The notes under the pieces were generated by a model that was not told the origin of the DNA, ran no database searches, and worked only from the letters and a program-made list of their open reading frames with translations. Below are positions 53,234 to 63,873 of a DNA stretch of 64,000 bases, piece after piece; within the stretch, counting starts at the first letter, position 1; every line of letters starts with the position of its first letter. Where the stretch lies: the NCBI GenBank assembly GCA_003416985.1, contig QVIN01000003.1, positions 679,880 through 743,879 on the forward strand, read 5' to 3'. The translations under genes and the position numbers were made by a program. Source of the stretch: Duganella sp. BJB480 (GTDB taxonomy: Bacteria; Pseudomonadota; Gammaproteobacteria; Burkholderiales; Burkholderiaceae_D).

Positions 53234-53857
53234 ATGAACAGTGCAATCAGCGTGAAAGTCCCCACCCATACCCTGCTCGCCCTGATCGAACAGGCCGGCT
53301 TGAACGGCGAATCGCAAGACCCGTCGGCGATCATTTTGAAGGCGGTGGAATTCTGGCTGGCCGCGCAACAGCAACGCGCGCCGGCCGCGGCGGGTGGCGA
53401 CGTCCAAGGCTACCAATGGAAGTCGCTGTTTCTGCCGGAAGGCACACAGATACGCTGCAACACCTACGGCGAGCAGTATTACGCCATCGTGGAAGGCGAC
53501 GCCATCGTGTACCAGGGGCGCAAGCTGTCGCCCAACCAGCTCGCGTCGCTGCACGCCGACAGCGTGCGCAACGCCTGGAACGACTTGTACATCCGCCGTC
53601 CGGGCGACAAATTCTACAAATCCGCCAGCCGGCTGCGGCGCGAACAGGCCGCCGCCGACCAAGCCGCCCGCACCCCGCCCGAAGCGCCCGCCATGTCCGC
53701 CGAACCCTCCGTGCCCGCAATCCCGGTGCGCGCCAACCCTGCGCCCTGCCCGCCGGCGCAAGCCACCCCGCCCCGCGACGCCAATCCCGGCCAAGGCTGG
53801 ACGCTGCCCGAGCGCCGCAAATACCGCTTCCGGCTGGAGGACGTCGCCTTCGAATGA
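53234..53857 (+). CDS. Putative ribbon-helix-helix DNA-binding protein with RAMA-like domain
   Basis: A 207-aa protein. Residues 1-48 (AISVKVPTHTLLALIEQAG, DPSAIILKAVEFWLAA) fit a ribbon-helix-helix pattern. Residues about 65-140 (LFLPEGTQIRCNTYGEQYYAIV, IVYQGRKLSPNQLA, VRNAWNDLYIR) resemble a RAMA-type domain found in DNA-modification proteins. A Pro/Ala-rich stretch precedes the basic C-terminus PERRKYRFRLEDVAFE. GGAGA lies before ATG 53234. Both domain calls are inference. It is divergent from kdp and directly upstream of the P4 promoter. Confidence 0.72.
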   Translation: MNSAISVKVPTHTLLALIEQAGLNGESQDPSAIILKAVEFWLAAQQQRAPAAAGGDVQGYQWKSLFLPEGTQIRCNTYGEQYYAIVEGDAIVYQGRKLSPNQLASLHADSVRNAWNDLYIRRPGDKFYKSASRLRREQAAADQAARTPPEAPAMSAEPSVPAIPVRANPAPCPPAQATPPRDANPGQGWTLPERRKYRFRLEDVAFE

Positions 53858-53867
53858 AGACCCGCAT

Positions 53868-53931
53868 TTACGCTTTATTTACTGGCCAGGCCCGACTATT
53901 TAGAACATTTTTACGGAGGCAGGAATACGCT
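53868..53931 (+). promoter_or_regulatory. Shared KdpE-like tandem promoter P4 (aldolase operon)
   Basis: Half-sites TTTACGC and ATTTACT (11 bp apart), then TATTTAG and TTTTTACGG (11 bp apart, 21 bp after the first pair), then AATACGCT as -10 region. It begins 10 bp after the preceding gene and ends 28 bp before the aldolase ATG. Confidence 0.65.
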
Positions 53932-53959
53932 TTTTCTGTCGCAACTACGTAAAGAAAAT

Positions 53960-54862
53960 ATGCTTACCTCCCTACACGGCATCTGGGTGCCGCTGGTCAC
54001 TCCCATGCATCACGGTGAAATCGATTTACCTCGTTTGCAAAACCTGGCCGCCGACCTGATAGACCAAGGCGTGCACGGCCTGGTGGTGTGCGGCACCACC
54101 GGCGAAGCGCCGCAGCTGGACCTGGCCGAACAAGGCGCCGCGCTGGCCGCCGTGCTGGAGACGGCGCACAAGCGCTGCCCGGTGCTGATGGGCATAGGCG
54201 GCAGCGACACCTACGCCGCCGCCAGCCGCGTGCTGCAATTTGACGACATGGACCTGGCGGGCTATCTGGTGTCGACGCCGGCCTACGTGCGCCCCTCGCA
54301 GGAAGGCCTGCTGCGCCACTTCGAGACCATCGCCGCCTCGACCGGGCGCCCCATCGTGCTGTACAACGTGCCGGCGCGCACCGGCGTCAACCTGGAGCTG
54401 GCCACCGCCACCCGGCTGGCCGAGCGGCCGCAGTTCGCCGCCATCAAGGAAGCCGGCGGCAGGCTGCGCCAAATCACCGACCTGGTCGAACACACGCCGC
54501 TGTCGGTGCTGTGCGGCGACGACGCGCTGCTGCTGGCCGCGCTGTGCGGCGGCGCCCACGGCGCCATCTCGGCCTCGGCCCACATCCGCGTCGACCTGTT
54601 CGTGCGGCTGTACGAGCTGGTCGAGGCGCAACGCCTGCCCGAAGCGCGCGAACTGTTCGCCGGCCTGCAATCGTTGATCCAGCTGATGTTCTCGGAGCCC
54701 AATCCCGCGCCGCTCAAGGCCGCGCTGGCGATGCAGGGCGTGCTGCGCGAGGAACTGCGCCTGCCCATGACGCCCGCCACCAACGCCTGCAAGGCGCGCA
54801 TCGCCACCATGCTGGAAGCGCTGGACGCGATCCCGGCCCACACCCCGGCGGAGGCCATATGA
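53960..54862 (+). CDS. DapA-family aldolase (4-hydroxy-tetrahydrodipicolinate synthase type)
   Basis: A 300-aa class I aldolase. GTTGE at residues 45-49, Tyr135 in LYNVPARTG and Schiff-base Lys163 in AAIKEAGG are all in place, so it should be active. DapA condenses pyruvate with aspartate semialdehyde for lysine and peptidoglycan synthesis. The context (no other lysine genes, a ParA-like gene overlapping its stop as ATGA, KdpE-like promoter) suggests this is a paralogue rather than the housekeeping dapA. The residue set does not exclude another NAL-family activity. Confidence 0.85.
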   Translation: MLTSLHGIWVPLVTPMHHGEIDLPRLQNLAADLIDQGVHGLVVCGTTGEAPQLDLAEQGAALAAVLETAHKRCPVLMGIGGSDTYAAASRVLQFDDMDLAGYLVSTPAYVRPSQEGLLRHFETIAASTGRPIVLYNVPARTGVNLELATATRLAERPQFAAIKEAGGRLRQITDLVEHTPLSVLCGDDALLLAALCGGAHGAISASAHIRVDLFVRLYELVEAQRLPEARELFAGLQSLIQLMFSEPNPAPLKAALAMQGVLREELRLPMTPATNACKARIATMLEALDAIPAHTPAEAI

Positions 54863-55410
54863 TCGTCGCCCTCACCGGCATGGACGGCAACGCCACCGTC
54901 TCCGACCTGGCCGAAGACCTGGCGATGCTGCGCGTGGCGGCCGGCAGCCGGGTGCTGCTGGTCAGCCCCAACCCCGGCGCCTACGATCCCCATCTGTACG
55001 ACGACCTGGTGATCGACGCCTCCCACCGCAACGCCGACGCCGCGCTGGCCCGCGCCGCCGTCATCGTGGCGCTGGTGCGCCCGGCCGAAATCGAGCAAGG
55101 CCGCCACGCCGACTTCCTGGCCCGCCTTCGCCACGCGCAGGAGCGCAATCCCGGCGCCCGCGTGCTGGTGACCGTGGCCCACGGCAGCGAGCCGCTCACG
55201 CCCCACCAGACCGGATGCCTGCTGGTGTTCGTCGCGCAGATCCCCGGCGCGCGTCTGGCCGACACGCTGGAACTCGACCAGCACGGCACCTACCACTCCC
55301 ACCACAGCGAACTGGAACTGGACTCGCGCAAAACGGCCTACGTGCTGTGCGCGCCCGAAGTGCGCCACCTGTACAGCGAAGTATTCCGCGGCGGCCGCTC
55401 CTGCCGCTAG
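54859..55410 (+). CDS. ParA/MinD-like protein with degenerate Walker A
   Basis: A 183-aa protein whose start MIVALTGMDGNATVSDLAEDLA lines up with the ParA opening (MIVALTGxKGGVGKST...). The essential lysines and glycines of the P-loop are replaced (MDGNATVS). The following VLLVSPNPGAYD corresponds to VLLVDADPQG with the aspartate lost, and YDDLVIDASHRNADAAL corresponds to the switch II/Walker B strand. It should not hydrolyse ATP normally. Co-translated with the DapA-type aldolase (ATGA). Compare the second ParA-like protein at 56262-56642. Function unknown. Confidence 0.7.
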   Translation: MIVALTGMDGNATVSDLAEDLAMLRVAAGSRVLLVSPNPGAYDPHLYDDLVIDASHRNADAALARAAVIVALVRPAEIEQGRHADFLARLRHAQERNPGARVLVTVAHGSEPLTPHQTGCLLVFVAQIPGARLADTLELDQHGTYHSHHSELELDSRKTAYVLCAPEVRHLYSEVFRGGRSCR

Positions 55411-55413
55411 ACG

Positions 55414-55446
55414 AAAAAAGGGGCGCGCGCAAAGCGCCGCCCCCTC
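55414..55446 (-). terminator. Terminator between the ParA-like and TorF porin genes
   Basis: A GC-rich stem (GGGGC..GCGC, AAA, GCGC..GCCCC, single-base bulges) with six T residues on the minus-strand side. It ends the TorF porin transcript and faces the convergent ParA-like gene. Confidence 0.8.
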
Positions 55447-55467
55447 GACAACCGGATCCGAACCCGG

Positions 55468-56229
55468 TCAGAACACTTTGCTGATGGTCAGCTGCAACGC
55501 GGTCTTGCCCAGGAACTTGCCGTTGGCCGGCGAAGCGTAGGCGGTCTTGCCGGCGTTGGTGCCGATCACCGCCAGCGCGCCGGTCACCACGCCGAAGTCC
55601 TTGGTGGCCCCGATCTTCCAGTCGCTATAGCTCGATGCGCCGTTGTGCTTGACGTTCTGGTGGCCGGCGTGCAGGTTGATGGTGTAGCCCTCGCCCGCCT
55701 CGATGTTGGCGCCCAGGTCCACATAGCCGCTGTTCTTGCTGTCGACAAAGCCAAACAGGTTGGTCACCGAGTGCGAATACTTGATGTAGGCCGGGCCGTA
55801 ACCGAGCTGGCCGTACACCTCGGTGGTGTTGGCGTTGGCGAAGCCGGCGACGTGCGACAGGTCGTTGGACGGATAGACATAGGTCAGCACGCCCACGTCG
55901 TAGGACACATCGGCCGTGACCTGGCCGCGCTTGCCGGCGTAGATGTCCCACTCGATGTCGCCGCCGCCGCCGGCATCCTTGGTCCACTTGATGGTCGACA
56001 GCCAGGTGCCGGCGTAGAAGCCGGTCGGGTTGTTGGTGTAGTCGAAGCCGCCCTGCAGCGCCGGTTTCAGGCGCGTCTGCGAGATGCCGCGATAGCGGTA
56101 GTCGCTGACCACGGCGGCGTTGAAACTGGTTTCGTTATCCGGCTTGGCGGCCGGCGCGGCATCCTCGGCGCGAGCCTGCGTGCCGGCGAAAGCAGCGGCG
56201 ATGGCTGCGGCGAGTATTATTTTTTTCAT
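55468..56229 (-). CDS. TorF-family putative outer-membrane porin
   Basis: A 253-aa beta-barrel protein (TIGR02001-type). The signal peptide ends AGTQARA/ED. The family motif SFNAAVVSDYRYRGISQTRLKPALQGGFDY opens the barrel, and alternating strands lead to a C-terminal ALQLTISKVF with terminal Phe. It would form a channel for an unidentified solute. It is the last gene of a three-gene operon headed by the KdpE-like promoter P3, so its channel may serve ion or osmotic stress. Confidence 0.9.
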   Translation of the reverse strand: MKKIILAAAIAAAFAGTQARAEDAAPAAKPDNETSFNAAVVSDYRYRGISQTRLKPALQGGFDYTNNPTGFYAGTWLSTIKWTKDAGGGGDIEWDIYAGKRGQVTADVSYDVGVLTYVYPSNDLSHVAGFANANTTEVYGQLGYGPAYIKYSHSVTNLFGFVDSKNSGYVDLGANIEAGEGYTINLHAGHQNVKHNGASSYSDWKIGATKDFGVVTGALAVIGTNAGKTAYASPANGKFLGKTALQLTISKVF

Positions 56230-56261
56230 GTTGCGGTCCTTCTTTCAGTGGTTAAGTCAAA

Positions 56262-56642
56262 TCAAACGGTAAGAACTTCGCGGCACAGGGCGTCCATGTC
56301 GGACGGCGGCTGGCCGTGGATGACGGTGCCGGCCAGCGTGGCCGACATCACCTGCGCCACATAGGCGCGCACCACGGCGCGCTCGGCGTCCGTGGGCTCG
56401 CCGGCGCCGCCCACCTGCACAAACAACACATGCAGGCCGGGGTTGAACATGCGCGCGGCGTTCAAGCGGGCGATCAGCTGGTAGCGGGTCGACAGGTCGG
56501 CCTGTTCCGGCGTCACGGGCACCACCGCCAGCCGCGCGGCGGCCAGCGCGGCGTGGCTCTCGGCGCTGTCGCGGCCCTCGGCATCGACCAGGACCACGGC
56601 CCCGCCGTCGCCGCCACGCGCCCCGGCAGCGGCGACAATCAC
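56262..56642 (-). CDS. Truncated ParA/VirC1-like protein lacking the N-terminal ATP-binding half
   Basis: A 126-aa product from GTG 56642, overlapping the upstream stop as GTGA. MIVAAAGARGGDGG runs straight into VVLVDAEGRDSAESHAAL, which matches the Walker B/switch II strand of VirC1-type ParA proteins (VVIDxGGRDSxE...). Next come VVPVTPEQADLSTRYQLIARLNAAR and VLFVQVGG. The roughly 80 residues normally between Walker A and Walker B are missing and no P-loop lysine remains. It may be a non-catalytic partner or a decaying gene, but it is kept open inside an operon. Confidence 0.7.
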   Translation of the reverse strand: MIVAAAGARGGDGGAVVLVDAEGRDSAESHAALAAARLAVVPVTPEQADLSTRYQLIARLNAARMFNPGLHVLFVQVGGAGEPTDAERAVVRAYVAQVMSATLAGTVIHGQPPSDMDALCREVLTV

Positions 56643-56950
56643 AGCGCGCCCCGCGCCGCCAGCGGCGTCAGGCGGCCGAACTCGGCGCCCGGCAAGGCCC
56701 GCATAACCGCCTCCATCACCTGCGCCGCCAGCGCGCGCGACACGCACAGCCACACCCTGGCGCGGGCGCCGTGGTCGCAGGCCTCGACCCGCATGAACTC
56801 CATGGCGTCGCCGCAGGTGCGCATCACCAGCGCCCGCAGCGCGGTGACCGCGCCGCTGTCGACGGTGAGCTGCATCAGGCAGGCGCGCGGGCGCGGCGGC
56901 CGGACGCGGTGCTGGTCCTGAGCGGCCCGGGTGTGGAAGAAAGCGTGCAT
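56639..56950 (-). CDS. Small protein of unknown function heading the porin operon
   Basis: A 103-aa protein with AGGGG before ATG 56950. Residues 1-25 are basic (RTRAAQDQHRVRPPRPR-like). The remainder (MQLTVDSGAVTALRALVMRT, FMRVEACDHGARARVWLCVS, AAQVMEAVMRALPG) has a beta-alpha-beta-beta-alpha pattern like a small ferredoxin-like or ACT-type fold, which is inference only. It is co-translated with the truncated ParA-like gene (GTGA) and driven by promoter P3. Confidence 0.7.
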   Translation of the reverse strand: MHAFFHTRAAQDQHRVRPPRPRACLMQLTVDSGAVTALRALVMRTCGDAMEFMRVEACDHGARARVWLCVSRALAAQVMEAVMRALPGAEFGRLTPLAARGAL

Positions 56951-56985
56951 GGCGTACCCCTGTGGTGAACGTTGCGATACCAAAC

Positions 56986-57049
56986 AGCTTATCGGCGCCC
57001 CCGTAAAAACGGTCTAAAAAGGCGGGCCGGCCCTGTAAACATCGTGTAT
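56986..57049 (-). promoter_or_regulatory. Shared KdpE-like tandem promoter P3 (porin operon)
   Basis: Half-sites TTTATACAC and TGTTTACA (11 bp apart), then TTTTTAG and TTTTTACGG (11 bp apart, 21 bp after the first pair), then CGATAAGCT as -10 region, about 35 bp before ATG 56950. It aligns to P1, P2 and P4 with no gap. Confidence 0.65.
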
Positions 57050-57164
57050 AAATTGCCCCGCGCGGTTTTTTTGCCGCGATTCAGCCCGGTTGAGGATAGA
57101 ATACGCAAACGTCCGCATAAAACTGTACATAAACCCAGTATCGAAATTATCAGCTTGATCACGT

Positions 57165-59162
<1,998 letters not shown>

Positions 59163-59175
59163 TTACTGACCGACT

Positions 59176-61659
59176 ATGACTCATCAAGCAAATCTCTTTG
59201 ACGAACCGGCGCCGGAATCGGCGGCGGCGGCTCAACCTGCGACACCTGCGCCCGCGCAAGCGGCCGGCAACGCGGCCGCGCACGACGCCCCAACTGCCAT
59301 GCCGCTGGACGGCGGCGGCGACAACGGCGGCAACGACGGCAACGGCGGCGGCAACGACGGCCCGCTGGGCGGCGGCGACGACGGCGACGGCGGCGACACG
59401 CTGACCCTGTCCACCTTCGCCGAACGCGCCTACCTCGACTACGCCATCTCGGTGGTCAAGGGCCGCGCGCTGCCGGACGTGTGCGACGGCCAGAAGCCGG
59501 TGCAGCGCCGCATCCTGTACGCGATGAACGAAATGGGCCTGAACAGCACCGCCAAGCCGCGCAAGTCCGCCACCGTGGTGGGCGACGTGCTGGGCAAGCT
59601 GCACCCGCACGGCGACCAGTCGGTGTACGACGCCATGGTCCGCATGGCGCAGGACTTCTCGCTGCGCTACCCGCTGGTCGACGGCCAGGGCAACTTCGGC
59701 TCGCGCGACGGCGACGGCGCGGCGGCCATGCGCTACACCGAAGCCCGATTGACGCCGATCGCCAAGGTGCTGCTCGACGAGATCAACCTGGGCACCGTGG
59801 AATTCCAGGCCAACTACGACGGCTCGACCGAGGAACCGTGCCTGCTGCCGGCGCGCCTGCCGATGGTGCTGCTCAACGGCGCCTCCGGCATCGCGGTCGG
59901 CCTGGCGACGGAGATCCCGTCGCACAACCTGGGCGAGGTGGCGCAGGCCGCCGTCGCCATGATCCGCAACCCGAAGATCGGCCACGCCGAACTGATGGCC
60001 ATGATCCCCGGCCCGGACTTCCCCGGCGGCGGCCAGATCATCACCCCGCCGTCGCAGATCAGCGACATGTACGCGAGCGGCCGCGGCAGCATGAAGGTGC
60101 GCGCGCGCTGGAAGATCGAGGAACTGGCGCGCGGCCAGTGGCAGGCGGTGGTCACCGAACTGCCGCCGGGCACCTCGTCGCAGAAGGTGCTCGAAGAGAT
60201 CGAGGAGCTGACCAATCCCAAGATCAAGATGGGCAAGAAGGCGCTGTCGCCGGAGCAGATCGCGCTCAAGTCGCTGATCCTCAACTCGCTCGACACCATC
60301 CGCGACGAATCGGGCCGCGCCGCGCCGGTGCGCCTGGTGTTCGAGCCGAAGTCCAAGAACCAGGACCAGACCGAATTCATGCTGCTGCTGCTGGCGCACA
60401 CCTCGCTCGAATCGTCGGCCTCGATCAACCTGGTGATGATAGGCGGCGACGGCCGTCCGCGCCAGAAGGGCCTGACCGACATCCTGCAGGAGTGGATCGA
60501 ATTCCGCTTCGCCACTGTCACCCGCCGCACGCAGTACAAGCTGGGCAAGGTCGACGCCCGCATCCACATCCTGGAGGGCCGCGAGACCATCCTGCTCAAC
60601 ATCGATGAAGTGATCCACATCATCCGCAACTCGGACGAACCGAAGGCGGCGCTGATGGAGCGCTTCCGCCTGTCGGAGATCCAGGCCGAAGACATCCTGG
60701 AAATCCGCCTGCGCCAGCTGGCCCGCCTGGAAGCGATCAAGATCCAGCAGGAACTGGCCGAGCTGCGCAAGGAAAAAGGCCTGCTGCAGGACCTGCTCGA
60801 CAATCCATCGTCGATGAAGCGCGCCATCATCAAGGAAATCGACGCCGACGCCAAGACCTACGGCGACGCCCGCCGCACCCTGATCGAGGAAGCGCAGAAG
60901 GCCGTGGTGGAACAGAAGGTGGTGGACGAACCGGTCACCGTGATCATCTCGGAAAAAGGCTGGATACGCGCGCGCACCGGCATCGGCCACGACGCCGCGC
61001 AGTTCACCTTCAAGGCCGGCGACACGCTGTACGGCGCCTTCGAATGCCGCACGGTGGACAACCTGCTGGCCTTCGGCAGCAACGGCAAGGTGTATTCGGT
61101 GCCGGTGGCGGCGCTGCCGAACGCGCGCGGCGACGGCGTGCCGGTCACCACGCTGATCGACCTGGCCTCCGGCGCGCGCATCCTGCACTACTTCGCCGGC
61201 AGCGGCGCGACGCAGCTGATGCTGGCCACCAGCGCGGGCTTCGGCTTCGTCGCCAAGGCCGGCGACATGGTCAGCCGCATCAAGGGCGGCAAGGCCTTCA
61301 TCACGCTGGAGGACGGCGACGTGCCGCTGCCGCCGGCGGTGATCGCCGACAGCGCCAGCGCGGTGGCCGTGTTGTCGGCCAACGCGCGGGTGCTGGTGTT
61401 CGGCATGGACGAGATGAAGGTGCTGACCAACGGCGGGCGCGGCGTGATCCTGATGGAGCTCGACGACAAGGAGACCCTGATCGCGGCCAAGCCGATCAGC
61501 CAGAAAGGCGTGATCGTGTCGGGCATCGGCCGTGGCGGCAAGGCGCAGGAGGAGCGCCTGTCGGCCTCCGCGCTGGCGGTCCACTTCGGCAAGCGCGCCC
61601 GCAAAGGCAAGGCGCTGGCGACCAGGATCAAGCCCACCGCGCTCACGCCCATCGTCTAA
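59176..61659 (+). CDS. parC: DNA topoisomerase IV subunit A with Gly/Asp-rich N-terminal insert
   Basis: The 827-aa DNA-cleaving subunit. The breakage-reunion domain starts near residue 75 ([21 protein letters not shown]), with the catalytic Tyr187 in [12 protein letters not shown] and the quinolone-determining region around [19 protein letters not shown]-terminal beta-pinwheel follows from about residue 590. Before the core there is an unusual Gly/Asn/Asp-rich tract (about residues 45-74, [16 protein letters not shown]). The terminator lies 19 bp after the stop. Confidence 0.95.
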   Translation: MTHQANLFDEPAPESAAAAQPATPAPAQAAGNAAAHDAPTAMPLDGGGDNGGNDGNGGGNDGPLGGGDDGDGGDTLTLSTFAERAYLDYAISVVKGRALPDVCDGQKPVQRRILYAMNEMGLNSTAKPRKSATVVGDVLGKLHPHGDQSVYDAMVRMAQDFSLRYPLVDGQGNFGSRDGDGAAAMRYTEARLTPIAKVLLDEINLGTVEFQANYDGSTEEPCLLPARLPMVLLNGASGIAVGLATEIPSHNLGEVAQAAVAMIRNPKIGHAELMAMIPGPDFPGGGQIITPPSQISDMYASGRGSMKVRARWKIEELARGQWQAVVTELPPGTSSQKVLEEIEELTNPKIKMGKKALSPEQIALKSLILNSLDTIRDESGRAAPVRLVFEPKSKNQDQTEFMLLLLAHTSLESSASINLVMIGGDGRPRQKGLTDILQEWIEFRFATVTRRTQYKLGKVDARIHILEGRETILLNIDEVIHIIRNSDEPKAALMERFRLSEIQAEDILEIRLRQLARLEAIKIQQELAELRKEKGLLQDLLDNPSSMKRAIIKEIDADAKTYGDARRTLIEEAQKAVVEQKVVDEPVTVIISEKGWIRARTGIGHDAAQFTFKAGDTLYGAFECRTVDNLLAFGSNGKVYSVPVAALPNARGDGVPVTTLIDLASGARILHYFAGSGATQLMLATSAGFGFVAKAGDMVSRIKGGKAFITLEDGDVPLPPAVIADSASAVAVLSANARVLVFGMDEMKVLTNGGRGVILMELDDKETLIAAKPISQKGVIVSGIGRGGKAQEERLSASALAVHFGKRARKGKALATRIKPTALTPIV

Positions 61660-61674
61660 GATCGGTACGCGAAC

Positions 61675-61709
61675 AAAAGCCCGCCGGCTTCACGCCGGCG
61701 GGCTTTTTT
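61675..61709 (+). terminator. Terminator of the parEC operon
   Basis: AGCCCGCCGGC and GCCGGCGGGCT form an 11-bp stem with a 5-nt loop, flanked by an A-run and a T-run. It can also serve the convergent gene at 61737. Confidence 0.93.
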
Positions 61710-61736
61710 CATGCTGCCTGCAGCTTGGTGCTTAGC

Positions 61737-62207
61737 TTAATGCTTGGCGGCGGCTTCCTTGACTTCGGCCGCCGATTTGGCTTTGACGGCGTCGGTCTTG
61801 TTGGCGGCGATGGCCTTGTCGGCGGTGGCGTCAACGGTTTCCTTGATCGCCTTGGCGTCGGCCTTCACGGCCTTCTTGCCGGCCTTCTCCTCGGCCTTGG
61901 CGACCGCCTTGTCGCCCTTGGCTTCCGCCTTAGCCTTGTCTTCCGGATCGGCCTTGGCTACCTTCTCATTGGCCTTGGCCTTCTCCACGTCGACATGGGC
62001 GGCCGCCTCGTCATGCGCCTTGTTGGCCTTGGCGACAGCCTTGTCGGCCTTCTTGTCGGCCTTGGCGTCGACCTTCAGTTCCTTCTGCTGCGCCTTGGCC
62101 ACATCCTTGCCGGCTTCGGTTTCAGCCTTGACCACGGCAGGCGTGTTCTGGGCAAAGGCGGCGGTTGCGAACAGGCCGGCGATCAGGGTGGCGATAATTT
62201 TGTTCAT
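61737..62207 (-). CDS. Secreted Ala/Lys-rich low-complexity protein
   Basis: A 156-aa protein with a Sec signal peptide (MNKIIATLIAGLFATAAFAQ). The mature part is built almost only of Ala, Lys, Asp and Glu (KADKKADKAVAKANKAHDEAAAHV), predicted as a long helix or coiled coil. It resembles the H1-like repeats in composition but is balanced in charge and exported. Possibly a periplasmic spacer or stress protein; no family recognised. The start MNKII (62207) is preferred over an upstream in-frame start. Confidence 0.75.
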   Translation of the reverse strand: MNKIIATLIAGLFATAAFAQNTPAVVKAETEAGKDVAKAQQKELKVDAKADKKADKAVAKANKAHDEAAAHVDVEKAKANEKVAKADPEDKAKAEAKGDKAVAKAEEKAGKKAVKADAKAIKETVDATADKAIAANKTDAVKAKSAAEVKEAAAKH

Positions 62208-62302
62208 GGTGTTTCCTCTCAAAGTTCATCGGGATGCGTTGCTGAGATCCAGAATAGGCCGATGAGAGGAAGCACTCTGTACGGTATCGTACTTAACGGG
62301 AA

Positions 62303-63736
62303 TTACTTGCCCGCCCCCGGACGCGAGTACAAATCGATGATGGTGGTGATGGCGTCCGCGCACACCGCGCAGAACTGCCCGCTGCGGTCGAACATGATGC
62401 ACTGCATCTGCGGACGGTAATAGCCGCTGGCCTCGTAGTTCGCTCCCTCGAACGCGCCCACCGTGTGGAAGTTCGGGTCCTTCGAGAACAGCGCGTTGGT
62501 CGACTCCAGGTCCTTGCGGAACAAGGCGCTCATCTCGGCCTCCGGCCGGTTGGCGGCCCGCAGCGCGGCGCGTTCCTTCTGGTAGGCGCGCGACGCCGTC
62601 TCATACGCCTCCTTCTGCCACGGCGTCGGCAGCGGCGTGCCGTCCTTGACGAACTTCTTCCATTTCAGCTGCGCCGGATCGCGCAGCGCGGTCGCATTCG
62701 GCTCCCACGGCTCCTGGCGCGTGCCGTTCGACTGGTAGGCCACCGGCGAGGTGTAGTACTCGTCGGCCAGGCCGGCGAAGTGGTGGCCGAATTCGTGCAC
62801 GAACAGGTAGTTGGCCCAGTCGTTGCCCGCCGCCGCGGTGCTGAACTGGCCGAAGATGCCGCCGCCGCCGTAGGTCTCGTTGTTCACCAGGATCTCGATG
62901 AACTCGTACGGCGCGTACTGCGCCAGCTCGCGCAGCGCGCGGTTGTCGGTGGTGAGCACGTAACGCTCGCTGCCGAAGATGTCGTAGCGCGTGCCCAGCG
63001 GCGACGCGTGGTGCACGCCGGTCGACGGCCGCGACACGCCCGATTCTTCGGTCGGCAGCGCCAGCGCCCACACGTTGAAGTCCCTGGCGCGCTCCTTGAA
63101 CGGCGAGGTGGCGAACAGGTGGTCGGCCAGCTTGCGCGCGGTCGCCTCGAACTTGGGCATGTCGGCCCTGGTGTAGCCGTCGCCCAGGATCAGCAGGTCG
63201 ACCTTGTCCGGCGACGGGCCGTTGACGCGGATGGCGATCGGCTTGGGCGCGGCCGCCATCGACGCCGGCGGCACCTGCTTGCGCACCACGTCCATCGCAT
63301 CGGTGTCGACCTCGGCGGTCCACACCACCGAGAAGGCGTTGCGGTCGTCGCGCTTCAGGATACGCACGCGCACCGGATGGTCCGGCTTGGGGAAGCGCAC
63401 CGACTCCTGGAAGCCGCGATTGGCGTGCGCCGCCTCGTCGGTGCTGCGCCATTCGGCGAACACGGTGGAGTAGCCGCGCGAGTACAGCAGCTCGCCGGTC
63501 TTGGCGTCCACCACTTCGACCATGTTGTTGCCTCGGTTGGTGTCGTCGATGGTGCGGCGCATGTCGCCCGGCCACGGCAGCGGCTCGATCACCACGCGCT
63601 CCATCGCGTAGCTTTCGTTGAGCGCGTTGCCGCTGTGGATGTAGTCGAGACGGACGGTGGCCGGTTGCGCGGCCAGCGCGGGGACGGTGGCGATGGCCGC
63701 GATGGCGGCCAGCGCGTAAGAGACGAAGCGGTTCAT
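62303..63736 (-). CDS. M64-family secreted zinc metallopeptidase
   Basis: A 477-aa secreted protease with a signal peptide ending ALAAQP. An N-terminal beta-rich prodomain (about residues 25-165) precedes the M64 catalytic domain with LLILGDGYTRADMPKF and the zinc motif HEFGHHFAGLADEYY (His314, Glu315, His318). Gly-rich NETYGGGGIFGQFSTAAAGN precedes it. A C-terminal ECM-like segment carries NYEASGYYRPQMQCIMF and CAVC. The family is named for Clostridium IgA peptidase; the substrate here is unknown. Confidence 0.9.
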   Translation of the reverse strand: MNRFVSYALAAIAAIATVPALAAQPATVRLDYIHSGNALNESYAMERVVIEPLPWPGDMRRTIDDTNRGNNMVEVVDAKTGELLYSRGYSTVFAEWRSTDEAAHANRGFQESVRFPKPDHPVRVRILKRDDRNAFSVVWTAEVDTDAMDVVRKQVPPASMAAAPKPIAIRVNGPSPDKVDLLILGDGYTRADMPKFEATARKLADHLFATSPFKERARDFNVWALALPTEESGVSRPSTGVHHASPLGTRYDIFGSERYVLTTDNRALRELAQYAPYEFIEILVNNETYGGGGIFGQFSTAAAGNDWANYLFVHEFGHHFAGLADEYYTSPVAYQSNGTRQEPWEPNATALRDPAQLKWKKFVKDGTPLPTPWQKEAYETASRAYQKERAALRAANRPEAEMSALFRKDLESTNALFSKDPNFHTVGAFEGANYEASGYYRPQMQCIMFDRSGQFCAVCADAITTIIDLYSRPGAGK

Positions 63737-63802
63737 GGAACTCCTGTGGTTCGGTGTACGGTGACCGCCATTGTAATCCCGCTCAATTCGGGCCGGTAAA
63801 TG

Positions 63803-63840
63803 AAAAAGGGCGCTGCCGGTGTGAACCGGACAACGCCCTG
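63803..63840 (-). terminator. Terminator of the outer-membrane receptor gene
   Basis: On the minus strand AGGGCG, an inner CCGG/CCGG stem, CGCCCT and five T residues follow the receptor stop by about 35 bp. Confidence 0.85.
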
Positions 63841-63873
63841 CCTGGCCGGCGGGGTCTTCCCGACCGTCGCGGC

